Source of the DNA: VRUE01 sp963805455
Lineage (GTDB): Bacteria > Actinomycetota > Thermoleophilia > Solirubrobacterales > 70-9
Length of the DNA: 64,000 bases
Assembly (NCBI GenBank): GCA_963805455.1
Contig: CAWDUJ010000006.1
Location: 1-64,000, forward strand
Direction of reading: 5' to 3'
Of this stretch, positions 1 through 9,010 are shown one piece after another. Numbering within the stretch: the first letter of the stretch is position 1; each line of letters begins with the position of its first letter. The notes under the pieces were generated by a model. That model did not search any database and had not been told where the DNA came from. It saw nothing but the letters and a program-made list of their open reading frames with translations. A program made the position numbers and the translations under genes.

Positions 1-1
1 A

Positions 2-97
2 TGCGCCCGACGAGAATCGAACTCGCGACCTTCGGCTTGAAAGACCGACGCTCTTTGGTCCCCGTGAAGGGACCGTTGACCACTGAGCTACGGGCGC
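2..97 (-). tRNA. tRNA-Glu (UUC)-like with a hairpin insert in the D-loop
   Basis: Read on the minus strand, a complete cloverleaf folds. The 7-bp acceptor pairs 97-91 with 9-3, the D-stem GCTC (88-85) pairs with GAGC (53-50), the anticodon stem pairs 48-44 with 36-32, the anticodon loop is CTTTCAA (anticodon TTC, 41-39), and the T-arm has loop TTCGATT. The discriminator is A at position 2 and CCA is not seen before the window edge. The D-loop is 31 nt instead of about 8-11; it contains a perfect 6-bp hairpin GGTCCC (74-69)/GGGACC (62-57) with a 6-nt loop. A tRNA with Glu anticodon is the best reading, but acceptor and discriminator look more like a tRNA-Arg-type body, so a tRNA-like element or tRNA pseudogene remains possible. 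Confidence 0.6.
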
Positions 98-175
98 CTG
101 AAGCGGGAACTGTATCGGCGCAACCCGTTTGGGGGATGGACATCCGATCGGCGCTGCGCTACGTAGTCATCTGCG

Positions 176-2242
176 ATGAGAATCGCGATTGTCGGAACCG
201 GTGTCGCCGGAATGGCGAGCGCCCACATGCTGCACCCCGAGCACCGGATCACCGTCTTTGAGGCGGCGGACCGCCTCGGCGGCCACTCGAACACGGTCGA
301 GGTCGAGGACCGTCGCGGGATCCACGCGATCGACACCGGCTTCATCGTCTTCAACGACCGCAACTACCCCAACTTCGAAGCGCTGCTGAGCGAACTGGGC
401 ATCCCCAGCCGGGACTCGCACATGAGCTTCTCGGTCTCCGACGGCGGCCGCTTCGAGTACTCGGGGACGCCGCGCGGGCTGTTCGCCCGCCCGGCGCATC
501 TCCTCAGCCCCTCGTTCCTGGGGATGCTGCGCGACTGGCGGCGCTTCAACCGCGAGGCGCGGGCCCTGATCGGGATGAACGGCACCGCGCCCTCGCTCGG
601 CCACTGGCTCGAGGAACGCGGCTTCTCCCGCGACTTCATCGACCGCCTAATCGTCCCCCAGGCCTCGGCGGTCTGGTCGGCCGACCCGGAGCAGATGTGG
701 AGCTTCCCGGCCAGCTTCATGGCCGAGTTCTTCGACAACCACGGGATGTACAGCTTCCGCGGGCGGCCCGGCTGGCGGACGGTCGAGGGCGGGTCGATCA
801 GCTATGTCGAAGCGATCTCGGCTCCGTGGCGGGACCGGGTCCGGCTCTCGACGCAGGTGCGGCGGATCGAGCGGCGGCCGGACTGCGTGCGGATCGAGGC
901 CGGCGGCGGCCACGAGGACTTCGACCAGGTCGTCATCGCCACCCACTCCGACCAGGCGCTGGCGCTGCTGGCGGATCCGAGCAGCGCCGAGCGGGAGATC
1001 CTCGGAGCGATCCCGTACCAACGAAACGAAGCCGTCCTCCACACGGACACGGCGCTGATGCCGCGCCGCCGCGCCGCCTGGTCGAGCTGGAACTTCCACC
1101 TCGGGGACGAGCCGTCCCGGCGCAGCACCGTCACCTACTGGATGAACAACCTCCAGCGGCTGGCGGCCGAGCACGACTACATGGTGACCCTGAACCGCGG
1201 CGCCGAGATCGACCCGCGGAAGGTCCTCCGCCGCTTCCAGTACGACCACCCCGTCTACACCACCGAGGGCGTCGCCGCCCAGAGGCGCCACGGTGAGATC
1301 AGCGGCGTGCGGCGCACCCACTACTGCGGCGCCTACTGGGGATGGGGCTTCCACGAGGACGGGGTCCTCAGCGCCCTGCGGGCATGCGAGCGCGTCCCGC
1401 CGGCGCCGGCGGACCATCGGCCGGTGGAGGCGATCGCCGCCGTGGGAGGCCCTGGCGGCATGAGCGCCTCCGCCGTCTACGAGGGCTGGATCCGCCACCG
1501 CCGCTTCGAGCCGGTCGAGCACGCCTTCCGCCACCGCCTCTTCCTGATGTACCTGGACCTCGCGGAGCTGCCGGACGTCCTCGACCCGTTTCCGTTCTGG
1601 TCGGCGCGGCGGCCGGCGCCTGCCCGCTTCCGTCGCCAGGACTTCATGGGAGATCCGGGCAGGCCGCTCGACGATTGCGTGCGCGACGCCGTCGCCGAGA
1701 CGACCGGATCCCGCCCCGACGGCCCGGTCCGCCTGCTCGCGGGGCTGCGCTACCTGGGCCACTCCTTCAACCCGGTCAGCTTCTACTACTGCTTCGACCG
1801 GGCGGGCGAGCGGGTCGAGACGGTCGTCGCGGACGTGAATAACATTCCCTGGGGTGAGCGTCATCCGTACGTCCTGACCCGAGGGGAGCGCGAGGGCCCG
1901 GTGCTGAGCGGTGGTCTCGAAAAGACACTCCACGTCTCACCCCTGATGGGGATGGACCAGACCTACCTCTTCCGCGCCGCCGAGCCCGGCGAGCGGCTCA
2001 GCGTCCACATCGAGTCGCACCCCGACCGCGATCCCGATGCCACATCCTTCGACGCGACGCTCTCGCTGCGGCGGCGGCCGCTGAGCCGGGCGACGCTGAC
2101 CGCGATGCTCGTCCGCTATCCGGTGATGTCGCTGCAGGTCGTGGCCGGTATCTACGCCCAATCGCTGCGGCTGAAGCTGAAGGGCGCGCGCTACTTCCCC
2201 CACCCGGAGGGGAAGAGGCCGAGGGGATTCCTCTCGCCGTGA
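176..2242 (+). CDS. FAD-dependent amine-oxidase-like protein fused to DUF1365
   Basis: This 688-residue protein joins two modules that are usually separate genes. Residues 1-415 begin with a Rossmann FAD motif (IVGTGVAG, then RLGGHSNTVE), typical of flavin-containing amine oxidoreductases acting on lipids or carotenoids. From about residue 428 the sequence matches DUF1365, with the YEGWIRHRR start and the GHSFNPVSFYYCFD segment. The stop overlaps the GTG of a cyclopropane-fatty-acid synthase family gene. In other bacteria the same three parts occur as neighbouring genes that modify unsaturated membrane acyl chains (cyclopropane or furan fatty acids), so a lipid desaturation or oxidation role is inferred. 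The substrate is unknown. Confidence 0.85.
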   Translation: MRIAIVGTGVAGMASAHMLHPEHRITVFEAADRLGGHSNTVEVEDRRGIHAIDTGFIVFNDRNYPNFEALLSELGIPSRDSHMSFSVSDGGRFEYSGTPRGLFARPAHLLSPSFLGMLRDWRRFNREARALIGMNGTAPSLGHWLEERGFSRDFIDRLIVPQASAVWSADPEQMWSFPASFMAEFFDNHGMYSFRGRPGWRTVEGGSISYVEAISAPWRDRVRLSTQVRRIERRPDCVRIEAGGGHEDFDQVVIATHSDQALALLADPSSAEREILGAIPYQRNEAVLHTDTALMPRRRAAWSSWNFHLGDEPSRRSTVTYWMNNLQRLAAEHDYMVTLNRGAEIDPRKVLRRFQYDHPVYTTEGVAAQRRHGEISGVRRTHYCGAYWGWGFHEDGVLSALRACERVPPAPADHRPVEAIAAVGGPGGMSASAVYEGWIRHRRFEPVEHAFRHRLFLMYLDLAELPDVLDPFPFWSARRPAPARFRRQDFMGDPGRPLDDCVRDAVAETTGSRPDGPVRLLAGLRYLGHSFNPVSFYYCFDRAGERVETVVADVNNIPWGERHPYVLTRGEREGPVLSGGLEKTLHVSPLMGMDQTYLFRAAEPGERLSVHIESHPDRDPDATSFDATLSLRRRPLSRATLTAMLVRYPVMSLQVVAGIYAQSLRLKLKGARYFPHPEGKRPRGFLSP

Positions 2243-3421
2243 GGGACGCGGTCGCCCGGGCGGCGGTCTCGGCGGCGATGAGCCGCGGCATCCGCTCGGG
2301 GCGGATCGAGGTCGAGGAGGACGCGCGGCGGCGGAGCTTCGGACCGGCCGATGCCGACCTCAGCGCCAGCGTCATGATCAAAGACCCGGCCGCCTGGCGC
2401 GGCCCTCTCCGCGGCAGCGTCGGGCTCGGCGAGACCTACGTCGCCGGGCTCTGGGAGACCGACGACCTCGTCTCGCTGATCCGGATCGCGGCCCGCGAGC
2501 TGCGCGAACTCGAGGGCACCCGCGGCGCGGTGACGCGCGCGAGGGGCCTCCTGCACCGCGCCCGGCGGCTTGTCCCCGAGAACACCCGTCGTCGGCGCCC
2601 GCCGCAACATCTCGGCCCACTACGACCTCGGAAACGATCTCTTCGCCGCCTTCCTCGACGAGCGGATGATGTATTCCTGCGCCTACTTCCCGAGCGAGGG
2701 CGCCAGCCTCGAGGAGGCCCAGCTCGCCAAGCTCGAACGGATCTGCGGCCAGCTCGAGCTCGGACCCTCCAACCACCTGCTGGAGATCGGCAGCGGTTGG
2801 GGCGGACTGGCGGTCCACGCCGCCCGCCACCACGGCTGCCGGGTTACGACGACGACGATCTCCCGCGAGCAGCACGAGCTGGCCCGCCGCCGCGTCGCCG
2901 AGGCCGGCCTCGAGGACCGGGTGACGGTGCTGCTGAAGGACTACCGCGACCTGCGCGGGCGCTACGACCGGCTGGTCTCGGTGGAGATGATCGAGGCCGT
3001 CGGCTGGCAGTACTTCGACGAGTTCTTCCGCCGCTGTGACGCCCTCCTGCAGCCGGGCGGCCTGATGCTGCTGCAGGCGATCACGATCGACGACGACCTC
3101 TACGAAGTCGAGAAGGGCATCCGCAGCTTCGCCAACACATATGTCTTCCCCGGCGGCTGCCTGCCGTCGAAGCGGACGATCGCCGACTGCGTCGCCCGGG
3201 TCACCAGCATGGCCCAGGTCTGGAGCGACGACATCACCGTCCACTACCCACCGACCCTGAGCGCCTGGCGCGAGCGATTCATGAGCGCCTGGGGGCGGCT
3301 CCGCCAGCGCGGCTACGACGAGAGCTTCCGGCGCCTCTGGGACTTCTACCTCTCATCCTCGGAGGCGGGGTTCCGCGAGGGGCGGATCGGCGACGTCCAG
3401 CTTCTCTTCGCCAAACCGTGA
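2239..3421 (+). CDS. cyclopropane-fatty-acyl-phospholipid synthase family methyltransferase (frameshifted)
   Basis: The GTG start overlaps the preceding stop. The N-terminal part (to about 2580) is in one frame; the SAM-methyltransferase part continues in the +1 frame with family hallmarks RRNISAHYDLGND, the glycine-rich SAM loop LLEIGSGWGGLA, and the VSVEMIEAVG segment. Total length fits a 393-residue CFA synthase if one extra base near 2575-2590 (around GAACACCCG) is removed. The enzyme would use SAM to add a methylene or methyl group to unsaturated acyl chains of phospholipids in the membrane. Its C-terminus overlaps the hydrolase gene by GTGA. The frameshift may be a sequencing error; otherwise this copy is broken. 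Confidence 0.85.
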
Positions 3422-4191
3422 GCGAGACGCTGCTCCTGATCCACGGGCTCGGCGGCTCGGCCAGGGTCTGGGACCCGGTGATCGGGCTCCTCGAGCCGGA
3501 GCGGGAGGTGCTGGTCCTTGACATGCCGGGCTTCGGCGACGCGCCGCCGCTCCCGGACGGGATCGAGCCAACCGCCGGGAACCTCGCGGCGGCGATGCGC
3601 GAGAAGTGCCTGGCGCTCGGGTTCGACCGCCCGCACGTCGCCGGCAACTCGTTCGGGGGCTGGGTGGGATTGGAGATGGGCCGCGCCGGCTGGGCGGCCT
3701 CGGTCACCGCACTGTCCCCGGCCGGGCTCTGGCGGGCGCCGCTCGGCCCGTCGCGCACGTCGACGCGTGCCTGGGCGCAGCGGGCCCGGCCGCTGGTGAA
3801 GCTTGCCCTGCGCAACCGCCGCGCGCGAGAGCGGATGCTCTCGACCTTCGCCGCGCGTCCGGAGCGGATCCCCGCCTCGGCAGGCCGCGAGCTCGTCCTC
3901 GGTTGGATCGACGCCGGCGGCTATGACGGCGCCAACCGGGAAATGCGAACCCACGTCTTCGACCCGGACGGCTACCCGCAGCTGCCGGTGACCCTGGCCT
4001 GGGGCGAACTGGATCGCCTCGTCGGGCCGCCCCGCCCGGAGCGCCGCCCCGCGGGATCGCGCTTCCTCATCCTCCCCGGCGTCGGCCACACCCCGACCTG
4101 GGATGACCCCGAGCTGATCGCCCGGACACTGCTCGAGGGCAGCTCGGCCGCAGCCGACGGTCGGATCGCGGTGGGAGAATCGGAGCCATGA
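3418..4191 (+). CDS. alpha/beta hydrolase
   Basis: This 257-residue alpha/beta hydrolase has the oxyanion-hole motif IHGLGGS near residue 8, the nucleophile elbow AGNSFGG (Ser) near residue 77, an acidic residue in WGELDRL and the catalytic His in GVGHTPTW. The GTG start overlaps the CFA-synthase stop and its own stop overlaps the next ATG, so it is translated within the lipid operon. No lid signature tells the substrate; an esterase or lipase acting on the modified lipid is a guess from context. Confidence 0.85.
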   Translation: MSETLLLIHGLGGSARVWDPVIGLLEPEREVLVLDMPGFGDAPPLPDGIEPTAGNLAAAMREKCLALGFDRPHVAGNSFGGWVGLEMGRAGWAASVTALSPAGLWRAPLGPSRTSTRAWAQRARPLVKLALRNRRARERMLSTFAARPERIPASAGRELVLGWIDAGGYDGANREMRTHVFDPDGYPQLPVTLAWGELDRLVGPPRPERRPAGSRFLILPGVGHTPTWDDPELIARTLLEGSSAAADGRIAVGESEP

Positions 4192-4949
4192 GCATGGACC
4201 TCGGCCTCGACGGAAGGGTCGCCCTGGTGATGGGGGCGAGCCGCGGGATCGGCCGCGGGATCGCAACGGTGCTGGCGCGCGAAGGCGCCAGGGTCGCGAT
4301 CGCCAGCCGCTCGCAGGAGAAGCTCGAGGAGGCCGCGGCGGGGATCGACGGTGAGGTGACGCCACTCGTCGCCGACGCATCCGACCTCGATCGCCTCGCC
4401 GCGCTTCCGACCGAGGTCGCCGAGGCGCTCGGCCCGATCGAGATCCTCATCGCCAACAGCGGTGGGCCGCCGTTCGGCGGCGCCCTCGACCACGAGGTCG
4501 AGGAGTGGGAGCGGGCCTACCGCTCGCTCGTCCTGGCGCCGGTAACCCTCGCCAGGGCGGTCGTTCCCGGGATGCGGGAGCGGGGCTGGGGGCGGATCGT
4601 CAACGTCGGCTCGACCTCGACTCGCGAGCCGATCCCCGGCCTCAACCTCTCCAACTCCCACCGGATGGCGGCGATCGGGTTCCTGAAGACGCTCGCGCTC
4701 GAGGTCGCCGGCGACGGGATCACCGTCAACACGGTCCTGACCGGGCGCTTCGCGACCGAGCGGCTCGCCGGCGAGGACGGCTCGCTCGACGGCGCCGAAG
4801 AGGCGGCCCGCACCCAGGTGCCGGCGGCCCGGCTCGGGGACCCGGAGGAGTACGGCGACCTGGTCGCCTTCCTCTGCTCCGAGCGCGCGGGCTACATCAC
4901 CGGCACCACGATCCCGATCGACGGCGGCGTCCTCCGCTCGTCCTTCTAG
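4188..4949 (+). CDS. SDR-family oxidoreductase lacking the usual catalytic Tyr
   Basis: The 253-residue protein has the classical short-chain dehydrogenase NAD(P) motif GASRGIGRG (about residue 17), IANSGG, and a C-terminal GYITGTTIPIDGG. The catalytic Ser is visible in NVGSTSTRE. Where classical SDRs have YxxxK, this one reads LSNSHRMAAIGFLK, so the Tyr is absent. A branch of FabG-like SDRs shows a similar LSNxxR segment. The gene overlaps the hydrolase by ATGA and is probably cotranscribed. Function is unassigned beyond a Rossmann-fold reductase-like protein. Confidence 0.85.
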   Translation: MSMDLGLDGRVALVMGASRGIGRGIATVLAREGARVAIASRSQEKLEEAAAGIDGEVTPLVADASDLDRLAALPTEVAEALGPIEILIANSGGPPFGGALDHEVEEWERAYRSLVLAPVTLARAVVPGMRERGWGRIVNVGSTSTREPIPGLNLSNSHRMAAIGFLKTLALEVAGDGITVNTVLTGRFATERLAGEDGSLDGAEEAARTQVPAARLGDPEEYGDLVAFLCSERAGYITGTTIPIDGGVLRSSF

Positions 4950-4959
4950 GGGGCGCCCG

Positions 4960-5859
4960 ATGGCCCACTCCCACCACGGCCACTCCCACGGGGTCAGCGC
5001 CGACGCCGACCGGGGCAGGCTCTGGATCGCGCTGGCGCTGATCCTCGGCCTGATGGCGGGCGAGGTGGCCGCCGGGTTCATCGCCGACTCGCTCGCCCTC
5101 CTCTCCGACGCGGCCCACATGCTCACCGACGCGGCCGCGATCGGCCTCTCCCTCCTCGCCCTGCGGCTGAGCCGACGCCCGCCCGGCGGTGCGATGACGT
5201 TCGGCCTCAAACGGGTCGAGATCCTCTCGGCCCAGGTCAATGGGGTGACGCTCCTGGTCCTCGCCGCGGTGATCGGGGCCGAGGCGGTGCGGCGGCTGAT
5301 CGACCCCCCCTCGGTCGAGGCCGGCCTGGTCCTCGCCGTCGCCCTCGCCGGGATCGTCGTCAACCTGATCGCCACCGCGGTGCTCGCCGGCGCCAACCGC
5401 AAGAGCCTCAACGTCGAGGGCAGCTACCAGCACATCCTCACCGACCTCTACGCCTTCGTCGGGACCGCCATCGCCGCGATCCTGATCCTCACCCTCGGGT
5501 TCGAGCGCGCCGACCCGATCGCCTCGATCCTGGTCGCGGCGCTGATGCTGCGCTCGGCGGTCGGCCTCCTGCGCGACTCCGGCCGGGTCTTTCTCGAGGC
5601 GGCCCCGAAGGGCGTCGACCCCGACCGGATCGGCCGGCGGATGTGCGAGCTGCCGGGGGTCGTCGAGGTCCACGACCTCCACGTCTGGGAGGTCACATCG
5701 GAGTTCCCGGCGCTCGCCGCGCACGTGATCGTCAAGCGCGACGCCGATTGCCACCGTGCCCGGCTCGAGCTCTCAGGCCTGCTCGAGAGCGAGTTCGGGA
5801 TCCACCACACCACGCTCCAGGTCGAGCACGAACCGGAGCGCCTGCTGCAGATCGAGTAG
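4960..5859 (+). CDS. CDF-family zinc/cation efflux transporter
   Basis: This is a 299-residue cation diffusion facilitator. A His-rich N-terminus (HSHHGHSHG) is followed by six predicted membrane helices. The metal-site motifs are DAAHMLTD (helix 2) and HILTDLYAF (helix 5), and the cytoplasmic C-terminal domain carries VEVHDLHVWEV. These match the CzcD/ZitB type, which exchanges Zn2+ or related divalent cations for protons. It lies 10 nt after the SDR gene and ends tail-to-tail against lysS with no spacer, so any terminator must lie inside coding sequence. Its link to the lipid operon is unclear. Confidence 0.92.
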   Translation: MAHSHHGHSHGVSADADRGRLWIALALILGLMAGEVAAGFIADSLALLSDAAHMLTDAAAIGLSLLALRLSRRPPGGAMTFGLKRVEILSAQVNGVTLLVLAAVIGAEAVRRLIDPPSVEAGLVLAVALAGIVVNLIATAVLAGANRKSLNVEGSYQHILTDLYAFVGTAIAAILILTLGFERADPIASILVAALMLRSAVGLLRDSGRVFLEAAPKGVDPDRIGRRMCELPGVVEVHDLHVWEVTSEFPALAAHVIVKRDADCHRARLELSGLLESEFGIHHTTLQVEHEPERLLQIE

Positions 5860-7341
5860 CTAGCCCTCCGACGGAAGCTCGCGCATCGACGGGAACAGGA
5901 TCACGTCGCGCAGGGTCTTCGAGTCGGTCAGGATCATCATCAGCCGGTCGACGCCGAGGCCGCAGCCGCTCGCGGTCAGCATCCCGTATTCGAGCGCCCG
6001 CACGAACTCCTCGTCGTGCTCGTGCGGCGTCTCCTCCGCCCCCGACTCCTGCCGTTCGCGCTGTTCGACGAACCGGTGCCGCTGCTCGATCGGGTCGTTG
6101 ATGTCGGTGCCGCCGCCGAGGATCTCCATCCCGGCGACGATCCCGTCGAAGGCCTCTCCCAGCAGCTTCGGGTGCTCGGCGACCGGCTTCACCAACGGCC
6201 AGATGTCGAGCGGGAGGTCTTCGATCCAGGTCGGCTGGATCAGCTTCGGCTCGACCAGCTTGCCCTGCAGGGTGTCGACGAGGCCGGCCCAGTCGTCGTC
6301 GGGGGAGGCGTCGTCGCCGGCCAGCTCGGCGAGGTCGTCGCGGCTCGCCTCGGTGATGTCGACCCCGCTCTCCTCGAGCAGGGCGTCGCGCAGCTTGATC
6401 CGCCTCCAGGGCGTCGCGAAGTCGATCGTCTCGCCGTCGCGCTCGACCTTGGTCGTCCCGTGGACCCGCTCGACGACATCGGCGACCAGCTCTTCGCCGA
6501 CCTTCATCACGCCGTGGTAGTCGACCCCGCTGACGAACCACTCGAGCATCGTGAACTCGGGGTTGTGCTGGGGCGACATCCCCTCGTTTCGGAAGAACTT
6601 GCCGAGCTCGTAGACGTCCTCGAATCCGCCGACGATCGCCCGCTTGAGATAGAGCTCGGTCGCGATCCGCAGGTAGAGGTGGCGGTCGAGCGCGTGGTGG
6701 TGGGTTTTGAACGGGCGCGCCGCGGCGCCGCCGGTCATGCTCTGCAGAATCGGCGTCTCGAGCTCGACGAAGCCGCGCGAGTTCATGTGGTCGCGGATCC
6801 CCGCCAGCACCTTCGCCCGGGTCAGGAACACCTCGCGCGAGCGCTCGTTCGCCATCAGGTCGAGCTCGCGCTGGCGGTAGCGGACATCGGGGTCGGAGAT
6901 GCCGTGGAAGAGGTCCGGCGGGTCCCGGAGCGCCTTCGCCAACAGGACGCACTCGCGGACCTCGATCGCCAGCTGGCCCCGTTTGGTCACGTAGAGGTCG
7001 CCCTCGACGCCGACGATGTCGCCGATGTCGAGGTCCCCGATCCGGTCGAAGGCCTCCTGGCCCAGCGCGTCGACCCGGGCGTAGGCCTGGATCGTCCCAG
7101 AGAGGTCGCGGACGTCGAAGAAGGTCGTCTTGCCGTGGCCGCGCTGCCCGGTCACCCGACCGGCGATCCGGTAGGAGAACTCTTTGTGCTCCCCCTCCCC
7201 GAGCGCCTCCGGGTCGTGAGCCTCGAGGATCGTCTCGATCCGGTCGCGCTCGCCGAAGTTGCGCGGGAAGGGGTCGATACCTTCGCCGCGCAGGCGCTCG
7301 GCCTTCGCCTCGCGCTCGGACCCCGTGGATCCGTCGGTCAA
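5860..7341 (-). CDS. lysS: lysyl-tRNA synthetase, class II
   Basis: The 493-residue class II LysRS charges tRNA-Lys with lysine. An N-terminal OB fold (GRVTGQRGHGKTTFFDVRD) is followed by class II motif 1 (FVELETPILQ), motif 2 (FRNEGMSPQHNPEFTMLEWF) and motif 3 (GCGLGVDRLMMILTD). A stretch of about 60 residues with DDASPDDDWAGL is more acidic than in many homologues. The gene overlaps prmC by 4 nt (ATGA), making lysS downstream in a minus-strand operon. Confidence 0.96.
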   Translation of the reverse strand: MTDGSTGSEREAKAERLRGEGIDPFPRNFGERDRIETILEAHDPEALGEGEHKEFSYRIAGRVTGQRGHGKTTFFDVRDLSGTIQAYARVDALGQEAFDRIGDLDIGDIVGVEGDLYVTKRGQLAIEVRECVLLAKALRDPPDLFHGISDPDVRYRQRELDLMANERSREVFLTRAKVLAGIRDHMNSRGFVELETPILQSMTGGAAARPFKTHHHALDRHLYLRIATELYLKRAIVGGFEDVYELGKFFRNEGMSPQHNPEFTMLEWFVSGVDYHGVMKVGEELVADVVERVHGTTKVERDGETIDFATPWRRIKLRDALLEESGVDITEASRDDLAELAGDDASPDDDWAGLVDTLQGKLVEPKLIQPTWIEDLPLDIWPLVKPVAEHPKLLGEAFDGIVAGMEILGGGTDINDPIEQRHRFVEQRERQESGAEETPHEHDEEFVRALEYGMLTASGCGLGVDRLMMILTDSKTLRDVILFPSMRELPSEG

Positions 7342-8150
7342 GGCTTTACGCCGACTGTCACCCGCTCGCCGCCCATGTAGTCGGTCATGGTGGTTGCGTC
7401 ATCGAGCATCTCGCGGAGCGCCGGCCCGTGGTGGGTGTCGTGCTCGAAGGCGACCCGCCAGCCGGACGGGATCTCGGCGAGGACGCCGCGAATCACGCCG
7501 AGCCCATCCTCGCCGCAGTCGCCGGTGACGGCGATCCGCGGCTCGCGCCGGATCTCGGGCGAGCGCTCGAAGATCGTCGAGTCGGTGACGTAGGGGAGAT
7601 TGGCGAGGACCATGTCGACGTCCTCCTCGAGCAGCGCGTCGGGCAGGCCCTCCTCGACGCTGACCTCGAGGTCGAGGCCGAGGCGCTCGGCGTTCTCGCG
7701 CGCGACTTCGGCCGCCTCCGGCGAGAGGTCCGAGCCGGTCACCCGGAGGTCGGGCCGCTCGTTGAGCAGGGCCAGGGCGACGGCCCCGGAGCCGGTCCCG
7801 ATCTCGTGGACGCGGGCGCCGTCGGGGAGCTCCTTCGCGGCCTCGACCAGAAGGCCGGTCTCGCGGCGCGGGATCAGGACGCGCGGGTCGACCGCGACAT
7901 CGATCCCGCGGAACACCTCGTGGCCGAGGATGTAGGCGAGCGGCTCGTGCTCGGCGCGGCGATCGACGCCGGCCTCGATCGCCTGCGCGACCTCAGCTGT
8001 CACCTCGCCGGAGCCGTCCGTCGAGATCGTCTCGACGTCGATTCCCAGGGCGTTGGCGACAAGAGCCTCGGCATCGGCGCGCGGCTGATCACAGCCCGCC
8101 GCGGCGATTTTCTCGGCGGCGGCCTCGACCACAGCCTCAACGGTTGCCAC
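7338..8150 (-). CDS. prmC: PrmC/HemK-type peptide-chain-release-factor glutamine methyltransferase
   Basis: The 270-residue protein has an N-terminal helical domain (residues 1-75) and a SAM-methyltransferase domain with the motif I loop EIGTGSGAVALAL. PrmC methylates the glutamine of the GGQ motif in release factors RF1 and RF2. The substrate-glutamine motif, normally NPPY, reads NLPY here (ANLPYVT). The preceding LAYILGHEVFRGIDVAVDPR and PRRET segments are typical of PrmC. The gene sits upstream of lysS and overlaps it. A related N-methyltransferase is possible given the altered motif. Confidence 0.85.
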   Translation of the reverse strand: MATVEAVVEAAAEKIAAAGCDQPRADAEALVANALGIDVETISTDGSGEVTAEVAQAIEAGVDRRAEHEPLAYILGHEVFRGIDVAVDPRVLIPRRETGLLVEAAKELPDGARVHEIGTGSGAVALALLNERPDLRVTGSDLSPEAAEVARENAERLGLDLEVSVEEGLPDALLEEDVDMVLANLPYVTDSTIFERSPEIRREPRIAVTGDCGEDGLGVIRGVLAEIPSGWRVAFEHDTHHGPALREMLDDATTMTDYMGGERVTVGVKP

Positions 8151-8210
8151 GGGTGCGCTCCTCCTCAGTTCGGTTCTTCTCGAGATCTTTCAAGTTCAAA
8201 GGCGCTGGAT

Positions 8211-9002
8211 TCAGGCGGCCGGCCGCGGCTGCGGGGTGGCCGTCGAGTTGACGCGGGAGAGGGTGCCATAACGGCGCCTCACCGCGAGGATCCAGATCAC
8301 GCCGACGACCATCATGCCAAGACTCTCGAGCTGCGGGCCGGTCAGACCGAGCGCCACGATGTCGTTGCGGCGCAGAAACTCGACCAGGAGCCGCTCGGCC
8401 CCGGCGTAGACCAGGTAGATCGCGAAGAGGACGCCGGTCCGGAAGCGGTCGCGCATCTGCCACAGGAGCCAGGCGCCGAGCCCCATCGCCAGCGTCTCGT
8501 AGATCGGGGTCGGATGGACGGTCTCCGTCGTCGGCACCGTCCCGTCCGGGTAGGACATCGCCCAGGGCCCGTTCCAGGCCTTTCCGTAGTCGCCGTCGCC
8601 CGAGAGCTGGCAGCCGCAACGGCCGATCGCGTAGCCGAGCGCGAGCGCAGGCGCCGTCAGGTCGAGCAGTGCGAGCCCGAGGAAACCGCGGTACCAGGCC
8701 CAGAGAATGACGCCGAGGGTGCCGCCGATCAGCCCCCCGTACCAGACCAGCCCCGAGCCGGAGAAGAGGTTGCCGAGCAGGTCGTCCTTGACGCTGTCGT
8801 AGTTCTGGACGACGAAATAGACGCGGGAGCCGACGATCCCCCCGAGGAGCGCCGAGAACCCGATCTCGTAGGCCCAGTCGGGGGGCTTGCCGATCTCGCC
8901 GAGGCGCTTCGCGATCAGCGCCCCGGCGGCGAGGAAGGCGAGCGCGAACATCAGGCCGAAGGTCTGAAGCGTGAGCGGGCCGATGTCGATCTCGGGATAC
9001 AT
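8211..9002 (-). CDS. lgt: prolipoprotein diacylglyceryl transferase
   Basis: Lgt moves diacylglycerol from phosphatidylglycerol to the lipobox Cys of prolipoproteins in the cytoplasmic membrane. The 263-residue protein has about seven hydrophobic helices, the Lgt signature GRCGCQLSGDGDYG, the GSRVYFVV segment, and the HPTPIYE motif with its essential His and Tyr region. It stands 8 nt after argF in a minus-strand run and 60 nt before prmC. Start ATG at 9002 gives MYPEIDIGPLTLQTFGL, the normal N-terminus. Confidence 0.95.
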   Translation of the reverse strand: MYPEIDIGPLTLQTFGLMFALAFLAAGALIAKRLGEIGKPPDWAYEIGFSALLGGIVGSRVYFVVQNYDSVKDDLLGNLFSGSGLVWYGGLIGGTLGVILWAWYRGFLGLALLDLTAPALALGYAIGRCGCQLSGDGDYGKAWNGPWAMSYPDGTVPTTETVHPTPIYETLAMGLGAWLLWQMRDRFRTGVLFAIYLVYAGAERLLVEFLRRNDIVALGLTGPQLESLGMMVVGVIWILAVRRRYGTLSRVNSTATPQPRPAA

Positions 9003-9010
9003 CGGCGCGC

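Noticed and set aside
2..97. Selenocysteine tRNA (anticodon TCA in the inserted hairpin)
   Set aside because: The hairpin loop is 6 nt, there is no 8-bp acceptor or long variable arm, and the main anticodon loop CTTTCAA is canonical for Glu.
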